Of a DNA stretch of 64,000 bases, positions 33,129 through 41,222 are shown in pieces (the first letter of the stretch is position 1; each line of letters opens with the position of its first letter). The notes under the pieces were generated by a model that was not told the origin of the DNA, searched no databases, and was given only the letters and a program-made list of their open reading frames with translations. This stretch comes from Pseudideonella sakaiensis (GTDB lineage: Bacteria; Pseudomonadota; Gammaproteobacteria; Burkholderiales; Burkholderiaceae_C): positions 28,714-92,713 of the forward strand of contig NZ_BBYR01000033.1 of the NCBI RefSeq assembly GCF_001293525.1. Reading direction: 5' to 3'. Made by a program: the position numbers and the translations under genes.

Positions 33129-34121
33129 ATGCCCGTGCCCCTGCCCGCCCCACCGCTGCGCCGCAGCTCGACGGTCTCGACCGACGAGCTGCCGGTGCGC
33201 GACCGCGCCGGCGCCTGGGGCGAGTGGATCGACCGGCTGTTCAGCGGCCTGAAGTCACACCAGTACGGCGACCTGGATTTCCAGGGCCGGATGACCACCG
33301 TGCACGCCGGTGACGTGGTGCTGACACGGCTCGAGGCACAGCGCCACCACGTCAGCCGCCACCCGGCGCAGATCCGCGCCGCCGAGGTCGGCTACCTGAA
33401 GATCGTCGCGCCGTGGGTGGGCTGCGCCGGCGTGGGCCAGAAGGGCCGCGAGGCCTGGGTGACGCCCGACCAGTGGAGCATCTACGACACCACCGACAGC
33501 TATGCGGTGGCCAACCCGGTGCCGGTGGAGCACCTGATCGTGATGCTGCCGAAGGACCGGCTGTCGGAGCGCGGCCTCGCGCTGGACCCGCTGATGGCGC
33601 GCCGCCTCGGCGGCAGCGGGGGCATCGCGCGGGTGGCGCTGGAGACCATGCGCAGCGCCTACCGCGAACTGCCCGGCATGAGCGACGCCGCGGCGCGCGG
33701 CGTGGGCGACGCGATCACCCAGTTCGTGCACCTGGCGATGCTCGACCTGGCCGGCCACGCCACCGCGGTGACCCAGCGCGAGGCGCTGCGCGAGCGCATC
33801 AAGCGCCACGTCGGCGAGCACCTGGCGGACCCGCGGCTCAGCGTCGACACGCTGGCACTGGCGCTGAACTGCAGCCGGCGCCAGCTCTACAACGCCTTCG
33901 GCGAGGAGCCGGACGGCGTGGCCGGCTACATCCTGCGCCGGCGCATCGAGGCCTGCCGGCTCGCCTTCGAGGACCCGGCGCAGCAGCGCCGCTCGATCAC
34001 CGACGTCGCGCTGGCGCATGGTTTTTCGAGCATGGCGCATTTCAGCCGGGTGTTCCGCGCCCAGCTCGGGGTGGCACCGAGCGACTACCGCCGGGGCGAG
34101 GTGCTGCCGGGCGGCGGCTGA
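33129..34121 (+). CDS. AraC-family regulator (FeaR-like ligand domain)
   Basis: 330 residues from ATG 33129. The N-terminal 190 residues match the AraC-binding-like domain seen in FeaR-type activators (DLDFQGRMTTVHAGDVVLTRLEAQRH is split here as AGDVVLTRLEAQ; also WSIYDTTDSYAV). The C-terminal AraC DNA-binding domain has two helix-turn-helices (LSVDTLALALNCSRRQLYNAF and ITDVALAHGFSSMAHFSRVF). It is divergent from the liv/ALDH operon across 264 bp and is its likely activator. Confidence 0.88.
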   Translation: MPVPLPAPPLRRSSTVSTDELPVRDRAGAWGEWIDRLFSGLKSHQYGDLDFQGRMTTVHAGDVVLTRLEAQRHHVSRHPAQIRAAEVGYLKIVAPWVGCAGVGQKGREAWVTPDQWSIYDTTDSYAVANPVPVEHLIVMLPKDRLSERGLALDPLMARRLGGSGGIARVALETMRSAYRELPGMSDAAARGVGDAITQFVHLAMLDLAGHATAVTQREALRERIKRHVGEHLADPRLSVDTLALALNCSRRQLYNAFGEEPDGVAGYILRRRIEACRLAFEDPAQQRRSITDVALAHGFSSMAHFSRVFRAQLGVAPSDYRRGEVLPGGG

Positions 34122-34329
34122 GGGCGGCGCGCAGCCGTTGTGCCCCGCGCGCGCGATGCCATGGCGGCGCGCTGCTTGCGCAACCGGTGGGTGCGTTAAG
34201 GGTTAACCCGCATTTTGGCGAAGAGTTGCGACGGCGTGTCCGGTTCGGCGCCGCGAATCCGATTGAGTTGGTACGGGCGACCACCTCGGTCCCGCCCGGC
34301 CCCACTTCAACCGTCGTCGTCGTCGCACC

Positions 34330-36984
34330 ATGAGCCTCCGAACGCGCTCCCTCGCCGGATTCACCGCGCTGGCCCTGTGCCTGCAGCCGGTGCAGCCGCT
34401 GCTCGCCGCCAACCACCCGAATTCGCGGGTGGTGGGTACCAATGTCATCAACCTGACCGCCAACGTCGACTGGGACTACGACGCTGCGCCGCCGATGCAG
34501 GCGGGCACCGGCGGCGTGCGCCTGACCAAGGACGTGCTGCGCAACAAGATCCTGCGCGAGACGGCCCGCAGCGTCTTCCTGATGACCGAGGGCCGCCACC
34601 GGGTCGGCACGATCTACGTCTACAAGAACGGCCGCTTCGGCCGCAACGTGGACATCCAGATCATCAACAAGGCCGACCGCTCCTACGCCAATGCCGCGAA
34701 GTGGCAGAAGGCCGAGGGCAGCAGCTACAACTTCCTGGCGATGGACGGCCGGGCCGAAAACTTGCGCAACTACGCGCGGGTGATCGCCCACGAGCTGGGC
34801 CACTACGTCTACGGCTTCGCCGACGAGTACCGCGAGGAAGGCAAGGCGCAGGACCCGAGCGCGCCGTTCAGCCCGGCCGGCAACGACTACACCCGCGCCA
34901 CCATCATGCACGACCACGAGAGCTTCACACGGCTCTCCGTGGCCGAGGACTACCGCACCGGCAACGCCACGAGCAACAACAACGCCCAGGCCCGCCTCTA
35001 CGCCACCGACCGCACCAACCTGCGCGGCGGCTCGCACTGGGAGATGCTGACCCGCAACCCGGCCAACGACCCGGCCGAGGGCAAGGATTTCCACGAGGGC
35101 GACCGCACCTGGTTCGCGGCCTTCCGCAACCTCACGCCGCCGGCCACGGTCGCCCAGCTGACGCGCTACTTCGGCGTCCTGTGCGATGCCGACAAGGTCT
35201 CGGCGGCCTGCGGCACGGCGGATGCGAGCCGTGACCAGAGCGTGCCGGCGGCCGACCGCATCGGCGCGGCCGCGGACTACGATGCGGCCCTGTTCGCCGC
35301 ATCGGGCGGCGTCAACGGCGCCGACGCGGCCGATGGCGCGGCCGGCACCGCCTTTGCCGACTTCAAGGTGATCTTCGTGGACTCGCCCGCCCCGGTGACG
35401 GTGCCGCCCGACGAGGGCGATGGGGAAGCGCAGCGCGTGCGTGCCGGCGTGAAGACGCGCCTGGGCAAGACGCCGCTGGCAGTCACCGGCTCGACGGCCG
35501 TCAGCCGCCACGCGCTGGTGATCGACCGCACGCTGCCGGCGAAGGCCTTCGAGGAGGCGAAGGTGGCTGCGGAAGCGATCCTCGAGCTGGCTGCGCCGGG
35601 CTCGCAGTGGGCGGTGATCACCTCGCCGCCGACCGGCTCCGGCCCGCTGGTGGCGAGCGCCCCGGTGGACACGGACCGCGCCCGGATGGTGGCCGCGGTG
35701 CAGGCGCTGACGCGGGCGGATGGCCGCTTCGATGCGGCCACCGCCTTCACCCAGGCACAGGCACAGGTCGAGGCGAACCGCCAGGAAGTCGATGGTGCGT
35801 GCATCTCGCTGGTGACGGCCCAGGGCACCACGGTGCCGGCCGACCTCGGCTCGCGCATGCGTGACGCCCGCACCGCGGTGAACGCGATCGGCATGCTGCT
35901 GCCCGTCGGCAGCACGCCCAGCACGGTGAGCGGCGGCATCACGCTCGACACGCTGTCGGCCGCCAGCGGCGGACGCGCCAGCAACGCGCGCAATGCCGAG
36001 CAGGCCATCAAGGAGGCGCTGCGCGCCGACCGCGAGGCCTCCGGCGAGGTGTTCGCGCTGCTGGCGACGGCCGCGCACGAGAGCCTGCCGCTGGGCGTGA
36101 AGGTCGAGACCTTCACCGTCACCGCGCACGACCACGTCGTGTCGGCCCACTGGTACTTCGACCCGGCCGACAAGGCGAAGCTGAGCTTCGAGCTGGTGAC
36201 GCCGGCGGGCACCTTCAAGACCCTGTCGCCGGACTCGGACCTGGACGACGGCTATGCCCTGATCGAGGTCGACAACGCGGCGGGCACGCACAACGGCACG
36301 GCGCGCGCGGTGATCGTCGCCAACAGCGCGGTGGCCAACCCCGTGGGCCTCGACGTGCAGGCCGAAAGCGAGATCGAGCTGATCGTCGACCTCGAGGGCG
36401 GCACGCTGGCGGACAACCGCGCCCCGGTGATCCGCGTCCAGCTGACCGGCAATGCGCCGATCGCGAAGGCCCAGGTGCTCGCCACCGTCTACAACGCCGA
36501 CACCGGCCTGCCGGTGCTGAGCGACCTGGTGCTGCGCGACGACGGCCAGGGCGTGGACACGCGTGCCGACGATGGCCGCTACGCGCTCAGCCTGGCCGAC
36601 CGGCTCGAGCCGGGCGACTACACGATCTCGGTGCGCGCGGTCACGACGGCCAGCTCCGTCTTCCAGCCCAACCAGATCTTCGCGATCGGCGCCGAGGTGC
36701 CGGTGCGGCCGGTCGGCGCGGGCCTGGTGCGGGTCGACGAGTTCGACACCACGCTGCAGGCCGGCGCCACCGGCGTGAAGGCCGCGACCTCGACCGGCGG
36801 CACGGGTGGCAGCGGTGGCACGGGCGGCACCGGCTCCGGCGGCGGCACCACCAGCGCGGGCGACAGCGGCGGCGGTTGCACCACCGTCGACGGCCAGCGC
36901 GACGCCGGCCTGCTGCTGCTGCTGGCGGGTGCGCTGCTCGGCCTGTGGCTGCGCCGCGGGCGGCGCGATCGGTCGGCGGACTGA
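34330..36984 (+). CDS. Secreted CLCA-like metalloprotease with VWA-like domain and C-terminal sorting tail
   Basis: 884 residues. Signal peptide (residues 1-27), then a catalytic domain with H154-E155-x2-H158-x3-G-x2-D165-E166-Y (AHELGHYVYGFADEY). This is the HExxHxxxGxxDEY form of animal CLCA self-cleaving proteases. Residues ~395-560 look like a degenerate VWA domain (VIDRTLPAKAFEEAK replaces the DxSxS metal site). Beta-sandwich repeats follow (DNRAPVIRVQLTG, DGQGVDTRADDGRYAL). The C-terminus is a Gly/Ser/Thr-rich linker, GGGCTT, a Leu-rich helix and RRGRR. That is a GlyGly/JDVT-CTERM-type tripartite sorting tail. Probably a cell-surface or released protease; target unknown. Confidence 0.85.
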   Translation: MSLRTRSLAGFTALALCLQPVQPLLAANHPNSRVVGTNVINLTANVDWDYDAAPPMQAGTGGVRLTKDVLRNKILRETARSVFLMTEGRHRVGTIYVYKNGRFGRNVDIQIINKADRSYANAAKWQKAEGSSYNFLAMDGRAENLRNYARVIAHELGHYVYGFADEYREEGKAQDPSAPFSPAGNDYTRATIMHDHESFTRLSVAEDYRTGNATSNNNAQARLYATDRTNLRGGSHWEMLTRNPANDPAEGKDFHEGDRTWFAAFRNLTPPATVAQLTRYFGVLCDADKVSAACGTADASRDQSVPAADRIGAAADYDAALFAASGGVNGADAADGAAGTAFADFKVIFVDSPAPVTVPPDEGDGEAQRVRAGVKTRLGKTPLAVTGSTAVSRHALVIDRTLPAKAFEEAKVAAEAILELAAPGSQWAVITSPPTGSGPLVASAPVDTDRARMVAAVQALTRADGRFDAATAFTQAQAQVEANRQEVDGACISLVTAQGTTVPADLGSRMRDARTAVNAIGMLLPVGSTPSTVSGGITLDTLSAASGGRASNARNAEQAIKEALRADREASGEVFALLATAAHESLPLGVKVETFTVTAHDHVVSAHWYFDPADKAKLSFELVTPAGTFKTLSPDSDLDDGYALIEVDNAAGTHNGTARAVIVANSAVANPVGLDVQAESEIELIVDLEGGTLADNRAPVIRVQLTGNAPIAKAQVLATVYNADTGLPVLSDLVLRDDGQGVDTRADDGRYALSLADRLEPGDYTISVRAVTTASSVFQPNQIFAIGAEVPVRPVGAGLVRVDEFDTTLQAGATGVKAATSTGGTGGSGGTGGTGSGGGTTSAGDSGGGCTTVDGQRDAGLLLLLAGALLGLWLRRGRRDRSAD

Positions 36985-37116
36985 TCGCCGCGCCCCAAGG
37001 CGGGCACGCTGCGGGACCGGCGGCTGGGCTGCCGCCCGCGCAGCGGCCCGGCCCGGGTGATGAGGGCCGGTGAACGCGCGGGGCGCGGTCACCGGCTCGT
37101 TCCGTTCAGCCGGACT

Positions 37117-38019
37117 TCAGAACACGCTGCTGCTCACCGTGAAGTCCGCCACGCGGCCCGTGAGCTCGCGCAGGGCCTGGACGAGCGGCCTCAGGTCGTC
37201 GCGGCGGCAGTGCAGCGCGTAGTCGAGGGCGCCGAGCGGGACCGGGCTGTCGAGCGGCGCCAGCAGGCCGCGGCCGCAGAGCGTGGCGGCCCAGGCCACC
37301 GGCAGCAGGCCGATGCCGCCGCGGTGGACCAGCAGCCCGGCGATCGCGCCCCAGTGGTTGCAGTCGAGGCGGCGCGGGGCCTGGGCACCGGACCGGCGCA
37401 GCCAGTCGTCGACGAGCTGCGTGATGCCCGAGCCGGCCGGCAGGCCGACCAGCGGATGCGCCTGCAGCGCTGCCGCGTCCACGGTGCCGCCCAGGCGGGC
37501 GGCCAGGTCGGGCCGGGCGCACCACGCGAAGGTGGCCTGGGTCAGCGGCGTGGAGACGAGGCTGGGCCGGCGGGCCGGGCCGGCGATCACGGCCACGTCG
37601 AGTTCGTGGCGGTCCAGGCGTGCGGACAGGGCTTCGCCGATGTCGACGTGCACGCCGACCTCGAGCGCCGGGTGGGCCTCGGCCAGCGCGTTCACCAGCG
37701 CGGGCAGCCAGGTCAGCGCGGTGAGTTCGCCCACGCCGAGGCGGCAGGGGCCGACGAGCCCCGGGGCCTGGCCCATCGTCTGGCGCAGGCCGTCCGCCTG
37801 CTGCAGCAAGGCGCCGGCCTGGGGCAGCAGCCGCAGGCCCGCGTCGGTCAAGGCGGCGCGGTGGCCGGCGCGGTCGAACAGCGCCTGGCCGAGCGAGCGC
37901 TCGAGTTCGGCGATGCGCTTGGACAGCGAAGATACGGACAGGTGGACGCGCTCCGCCGCCAGCGCGAAGTTGCCGCAGGTGGCGGCCCAGTAGAACGCTT
38001 CGAGCTGCTTGAGGGTCAC
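37117..38019 (-). CDS. LysR-family transcriptional regulator
   Basis: 300 residues from GTG 38019 (no in-frame ATG fits the family N-terminus). The HTH is TLKQLEAFYWAATCGNFALAAERVHLSVSSLSKRIAELE. The effector domain is residues ~90-295. It is divergent from the hydroxy-acid oxidase gene across 102 bp containing a 7-bp dyad, so it probably regulates that gene. The inducer is unknown. Confidence 0.88.
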   Translation of the reverse strand: MTLKQLEAFYWAATCGNFALAAERVHLSVSSLSKRIAELERSLGQALFDRAGHRAALTDAGLRLLPQAGALLQQADGLRQTMGQAPGLVGPCRLGVGELTALTWLPALVNALAEAHPALEVGVHVDIGEALSARLDRHELDVAVIAGPARRPSLVSTPLTQATFAWCARPDLAARLGGTVDAAALQAHPLVGLPAGSGITQLVDDWLRRSGAQAPRRLDCNHWGAIAGLLVHRGGIGLLPVAWAATLCGRGLLAPLDSPVPLGALDYALHCRRDDLRPLVQALRELTGRVADFTVSSSVF

Positions 38020-38035
38020 CGAGTGCTTTGCTTTT

Positions 38036-38065
38036 AGCGAATGAAATAGTCTCGGATTATTCGCT
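38036..38065. promoter_or_regulatory. Dyad operator between lysR and the hydroxy-acid oxidase gene
   Basis: AGCGAAT (38036-38042) and ATTCGCT (38059-38065) form a perfect inverted repeat around an AT-rich centre in the 102-bp divergent intergenic region. The position suits a LysR-type recognition site. Confidence 0.5.
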
Positions 38066-38121
38066 TTCTCGCCTACTACGGATCTCGGACACTGCGCGCC
38101 CCACCCCCGACGCTGCCTGCC

Positions 38122-39408
38122 GTGTCCTCCACCCGCACTTCCACCGACCCGCGCCTGCCGGATCCCACGGCCCAGGCCTGGCAGGCCTTCCAGGGCGGCC
38201 GCCGCCGCGGCCGCACCGCGGACCTGCTCGCGCTGGAGGACTTCGAGGCCGCGGCGAAGCGCGTGCTGCCGCGGCCGATCTTCGGCTACGTCGCCGGCGC
38301 CGCCGAGGACAACCAGGCCCGCGACGACAACCGCCGTGCGTTCGAGGAACTGGCGCTGGTGCCGCGGGTGCTCTGCAACGTGGCGCAGCGCCAGCAGGGC
38401 GTGACGCTGTTCGGCACGGCCTACCGCAGCCCCTTCGGCATCGCCCCGATGGGCATCGCCGCGCTGTCCGCCTACCGTGGCGACCTCGTGCTGGCCCGCG
38501 CCGCGGCGCGGGCCGGGATTCCCGCCGTGCTCAGCGGCTCCTCGCTCACCCGGCTGGAAAGCGTGATGGAGGCGGCGCCCGGCACCTGGTTCCAGGCCTA
38601 CCTGCCTGGCACCCCGGAGCGCATCGACGCGCTGCTGCAGCGCGTGGCTGCGGCCGGCGTGCAGACGCTGGTGGTCACCGTGGACATCCCGGTCGCCGGC
38701 AACCGCGAGAACAACCTGCGCTCGGGCTTCTCGACGCCGCTGCGCCCCAGCCTGCGCCTCGCCTGGGACGGCGCGACGCGCCCGCGCTGGCTGTTCGGCA
38801 CCCTGCTGCGCACGCTGCTGCGCCACGGCATGCCGCACTTCGAGAACTCCTTCGCCGAGCGCGGCGCGCCCATCCTGTCGTCGCGCGTGCAGCGCGACTT
38901 CGCCGCGCGCGACCACTTCGACTGGTCCCACCTCGAGGGCATCCGCCGACAGTGGCGCGGCGTGCTCGTCGTCAAGGGCATCCTCAGCCCGCTCGACGCG
39001 GCCCGGGCGCGCCAGCTCGGCGCGGACGGCATCGTCGTCAGCAACCACGGCGGTCGCCAGCTCGACGGGGCCGTCGCGCCGCTGCGCGTGCTGCCGGCCA
39101 TCGCCGAGGAGGCCGGCGACATGACCGTGCTGCTCGACAGCGGCGTCCGCCGCGGCACCGACGTGCTGAAGGCCCTGGCCCTCGGCGCGCGCGCCGTCTT
39201 CGTCGGCCGCCCCTTCAACTTCGCCGCGGCGGTGGACGGCGAGGCCGGCGTCGACCACGCGATCGACTTGCTGCGCGCCGAGGTCGACCGCAACCTGGCG
39301 ATGCTCGGGGTCAACGGCTGCGCGGCGCTGGGGCCGCAGCACCTCTTCGATCGGCGCGCGGGCTGGGCGCTCGGGGCGGCCACCGGGGGGCAGCGGCCCG
39401 GGGGCTGA
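38122..39408 (+). CDS. FMN-dependent alpha-hydroxy-acid oxidase/dehydrogenase
   Basis: 428 residues from GTG 38122. TIM-barrel family of L-lactate/mandelate/glycolate oxidases: FGYVAGAAEDN (with the Tyr of the substrate site), SPFGIAPMGIAAL, WFQAYLPG, TLVVTVDIPVAGNRENNLRSGF, VVKGILSPLDAARA (FMN Lys), VSNHGGRQLDGAVAPL (catalytic His, Arg) and LDSGVRRGTDVLKALALGA. The oxidant (O2 or quinone) cannot be told. It has its own LysR regulator. Confidence 0.9.
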   Translation: MSSTRTSTDPRLPDPTAQAWQAFQGGRRRGRTADLLALEDFEAAAKRVLPRPIFGYVAGAAEDNQARDDNRRAFEELALVPRVLCNVAQRQQGVTLFGTAYRSPFGIAPMGIAALSAYRGDLVLARAAARAGIPAVLSGSSLTRLESVMEAAPGTWFQAYLPGTPERIDALLQRVAAAGVQTLVVTVDIPVAGNRENNLRSGFSTPLRPSLRLAWDGATRPRWLFGTLLRTLLRHGMPHFENSFAERGAPILSSRVQRDFAARDHFDWSHLEGIRRQWRGVLVVKGILSPLDAARARQLGADGIVVSNHGGRQLDGAVAPLRVLPAIAEEAGDMTVLLDSGVRRGTDVLKALALGARAVFVGRPFNFAAAVDGEAGVDHAIDLLRAEVDRNLAMLGVNGCAALGPQHLFDRRAGWALGAATGGQRPGG

Positions 39409-39551
39409 GGGGCTGGCGGGACGGTTGCGCTGTCGCTGGCGCGGCGTGGGGCGTTGCGCTGTTCCAGCGGTCTTTCATCTGCCGGCGGCTTGCTGAACGC
39501 ACGCATCAATCGGTCGCCACGGCACTGAAGCCGCCTTCCACGCCGTGCGCA

Positions 39552-39930
39552 CCACCGGCTCCGTCGTCACCACCACCACGCTGGGCGAGGCGGTGCCGGC
39601 GTTCGTGCCCAGGCGCTGCCGCTGGCCGGCCCGCCGATGTCGACTGAGGGCTGCGCCACCACGAGCCACCGCGCCGAGATGGCCCTGGCACGGTTGGCCG
39701 GCTTGGCCGGCCTGGTGACCTCTGTCGGCTGGCTGCTCCACAGCGCCCTCCGCAAGGAGGCGCTGCTGACCTCGCAGGTCGGCCGATCCCGGTCCGCGGA
39801 GGGTTTCATCGATGACCGTGCGCCCGCGCTGCCGCCGCTCGTCCGCATGGCCCTGGTGCACGGGCAGTTCGAGACTGTCCCCCCTTCCTCGACGGCAACG
39901 GACGCATCGCGAACTCGGCTGAGTTCGGAT
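39552..39930 (+). pseudogene. Decayed Fic (Fido) family gene
   Basis: Pieces of a Fic protein can be read on the plus strand across frames. First VVTTTTLGEAVPAFVP, then after a shift near 39612 PLAGPPMS and LARLAGLAGLVTS...RKEALLTSQV, then DDRAPALPPLVRMALVHGQFETV. After a one-base loss at about 39880 comes PFLDGNGRI. The last two pieces form the Fic motif HPFx(D)GNGR, with the His codon destroyed by the deletion. The middle (after SSQIEGT in intact relatives) and the entire 3' part are missing. The remnant ends where the promoter of the Trp-leader repeat begins. Confidence 0.8.
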
Positions 39931-39947
39931 GATCTAGGCGGCTCGTC

Positions 39948-40203
39948 CATAATGGACGCCATGTCTGCGATTCGCCCGATCACCGCAGCGCGCTCCGGTT
40001 GGCGTTGGCGCAAGCCATCAGCCTGACCACCCCTACGCGCCCCTCCCTGCGAGCCAGGGCGCCTTCCGTCCCCACCCAGCACGCCGCGCCGGCCTCGCCA
40101 GCGCCGCCGAACGCGGGTTCCAAGCGGGTACCGAATCCAGGATGCTCCCCGGAACATCCAATGAAATCAAAGGGTTAGAGCGCATATGCTGCTGATGATC
40201 GAC
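39948..40203 (+). repeat. Left flanking direct repeat of the trpG-integrated element (attL region)
   Basis: About 255 bp repeated at 58836-59082. Order in both: CATAAT -10 box, 7 nt, 21-codon leader ORF, hairpin, paired AGCGGGTAYC-like motifs, imperfect palindrome GGATG...CATCC, AAAGGGTTAGAGCGCAT, then the first 18 nt of trpG. The last ~70 bp are nearly identical; earlier parts differ by substitutions and small indels. Identity stops after ATCGAC: right copy continues as trpG, left copy as island DNA. This marks the integration boundary. Confidence 0.85.
39961..40026 (+). CDS. Candidate Trp leader peptide, left copy
   Basis: 21 codons, with two Trp codons one codon apart (SGWRWRK) near the end, seven nt behind a CATAAT box. 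A hairpin GCGCCC...GGGCGC follows (40037-40062). The right-hand copy encodes exactly the same peptide although three codons differ at the third base only. That is evidence of selection on the peptide. In this copy the transcript now runs into the island. Confidence 0.6.
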   Translation: MSAIRPITAARSGWRWRKPSA

Positions 40204-40353
40204 CAACTTCAGGCGGGTCTCACGGCACCCACTACAGCCCGCAAACCCGCGCCAGCGCTGGCGATTCGGGCTCTTGACGGCTCACGGCGGACCTCTCCAG
40301 CCCGGCGAAAAGCGGGTATCGAAGCGGGTATCGTTTTGGCGGGTGGCACTTAA
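40186..40353 (+). pseudogene. Orphan 5' end of trpG joined to island DNA
   Basis: The first six codons are those of trpG (MLLMID), after which the sequence switches to unrelated DNA. The hybrid frame ends at TAA 40351-40353 (55 codons). It still has the trpG promoter, leader and ribosome-site region. It is a footprint of the integration event rather than a functional gene. Confidence 0.6.
40307..40332. repeat. Paired AAGCGGGTATC repeats at the left end of the element
   Basis: GAAAAGCGGGTATC and GAAGCGGGTATC in tandem (starts 40307 and 40321), about 105 bp inside the left boundary. A similar pair (AGCGGGTATC, AAGCGGGTACC) is at 58991-59012 near the right boundary and a decayed pair at 40111-40132. 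They are candidate recombinase arm-binding sites. Confidence 0.5.
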
Positions 40354-40493
40354 GGCCCCAGGACCGACTCTTGACCATTGGTCCGAGATGCTGTTGATCT
40401 GACAACGGCGTAACGGCGCGCATGCTGCCTGGTGTAGGCTGCCGCAGCGGCTCGTGCGGCAGTGCAGTCGAATCATCCGAGGGGGATCAAGAG

Positions 40494-41222
40494 TTGAGTG
40501 CGTGTCGAGATCACTATCGCCTGCTTCACCAGGCCCTGGGCACGGTGCTGGAAGACTCGTTCGTCGGGGTTCGCTCCGACGCTATGGCCAAGAGTCACGC
40601 GTTCACTGGCGACCTCGCGCTGTGGCTGGAGGTTCTCAAGGAGCGCCCCGAGGTGTCGGTTCTCCAATCCGCAGCTCGTGAGTACCAGTTTGGGCTTTTG
40701 GCGCTTGCGTCAGGTCAGTATCGCGCGGCCTTCTCAGCGCTCCGCTTAGCTATGGAGTTGAGCTTTGCTGCGGTCCAGTGGTCCGCCAATGAGCGCGAAC
40801 TCCGAGAATGGCAAAGAGGCCAGCGCGACAGCAATTGGTCAGGCTTGATTGACAATGAGAATGGGATTTTCTCGAAGCAGTTTGTTCGCCTTTTCTCAGA
40901 GGTCTTGGTTGACGAGATATCGCAATATCGCGCTTCAGCCGCCGCGGTGTATCGCGAGTGCTCAGAATATGTTCATGGCAATGCCCACACGCACAGATCG
41001 CTGCCAGAGCAGCTGATGTTCAACGAGGCGGCCTTCTCCGCCTGGCATGCCAAAGCTTCAGTTGTTCGCTTATCCGTCTCATTTGCTCTTGCGGCGCGCT
41101 ATCTTTTAGACCTGAAGGCTGAAAGCAGAGCCCAGCTTGAGCATATGCTTCTTGACAATCTTGGGCATTCAACAGGGGTCCGAGTGATGCTTGGTGCACC
41201 AACTGAGGTGGCGAATGGCTGA
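40494..41222 (+). CDS. Uncharacterised helical protein, HEPN-like
   Basis: A TTG at 40494 with GAGGGGG upstream gives 242 residues; an in-frame ATG at 40422 without a ribosome site is the alternative. The sequence is almost all helical, with no signal or membrane segment. VYRECSEYVHGNAH contains R154-x6-H161, which fits the R-x4-6-H motif of HEPN RNases, and the preceding QYRAAFSALRLAMELSFAAV is HEPN-like. Codon use and GC are clearly lower than the host. It overlaps the following ATPase gene by eight nt. The HEPN assignment is tentative; function unknown. Confidence 0.6.
   Translation: MSACRDHYRLLHQALGTVLEDSFVGVRSDAMAKSHAFTGDLALWLEVLKERPEVSVLQSAAREYQFGLLALASGQYRAAFSALRLAMELSFAAVQWSANERELREWQRGQRDSNWSGLIDNENGIFSKQFVRLFSEVLVDEISQYRASAAAVYRECSEYVHGNAHTHRSLPEQLMFNEAAFSAWHAKASVVRLSVSFALAARYLLDLKAESRAQLEHMLLDNLGHSTGVRVMLGAPTEVANG

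Noticed and set aside
34042..37092. 1016-codon minus-strand open frame
   Set aside because: Shadow of the CLCA-like gene; low-complexity residue content and no signal or domain.
39637..40026. 129-codon frame joining the Fic remnant to the Trp leader ORF
   Set aside because: The two parts are in frame by accident; a promoter box lies between them and the leader ORF is conserved alone at 58849-58914.
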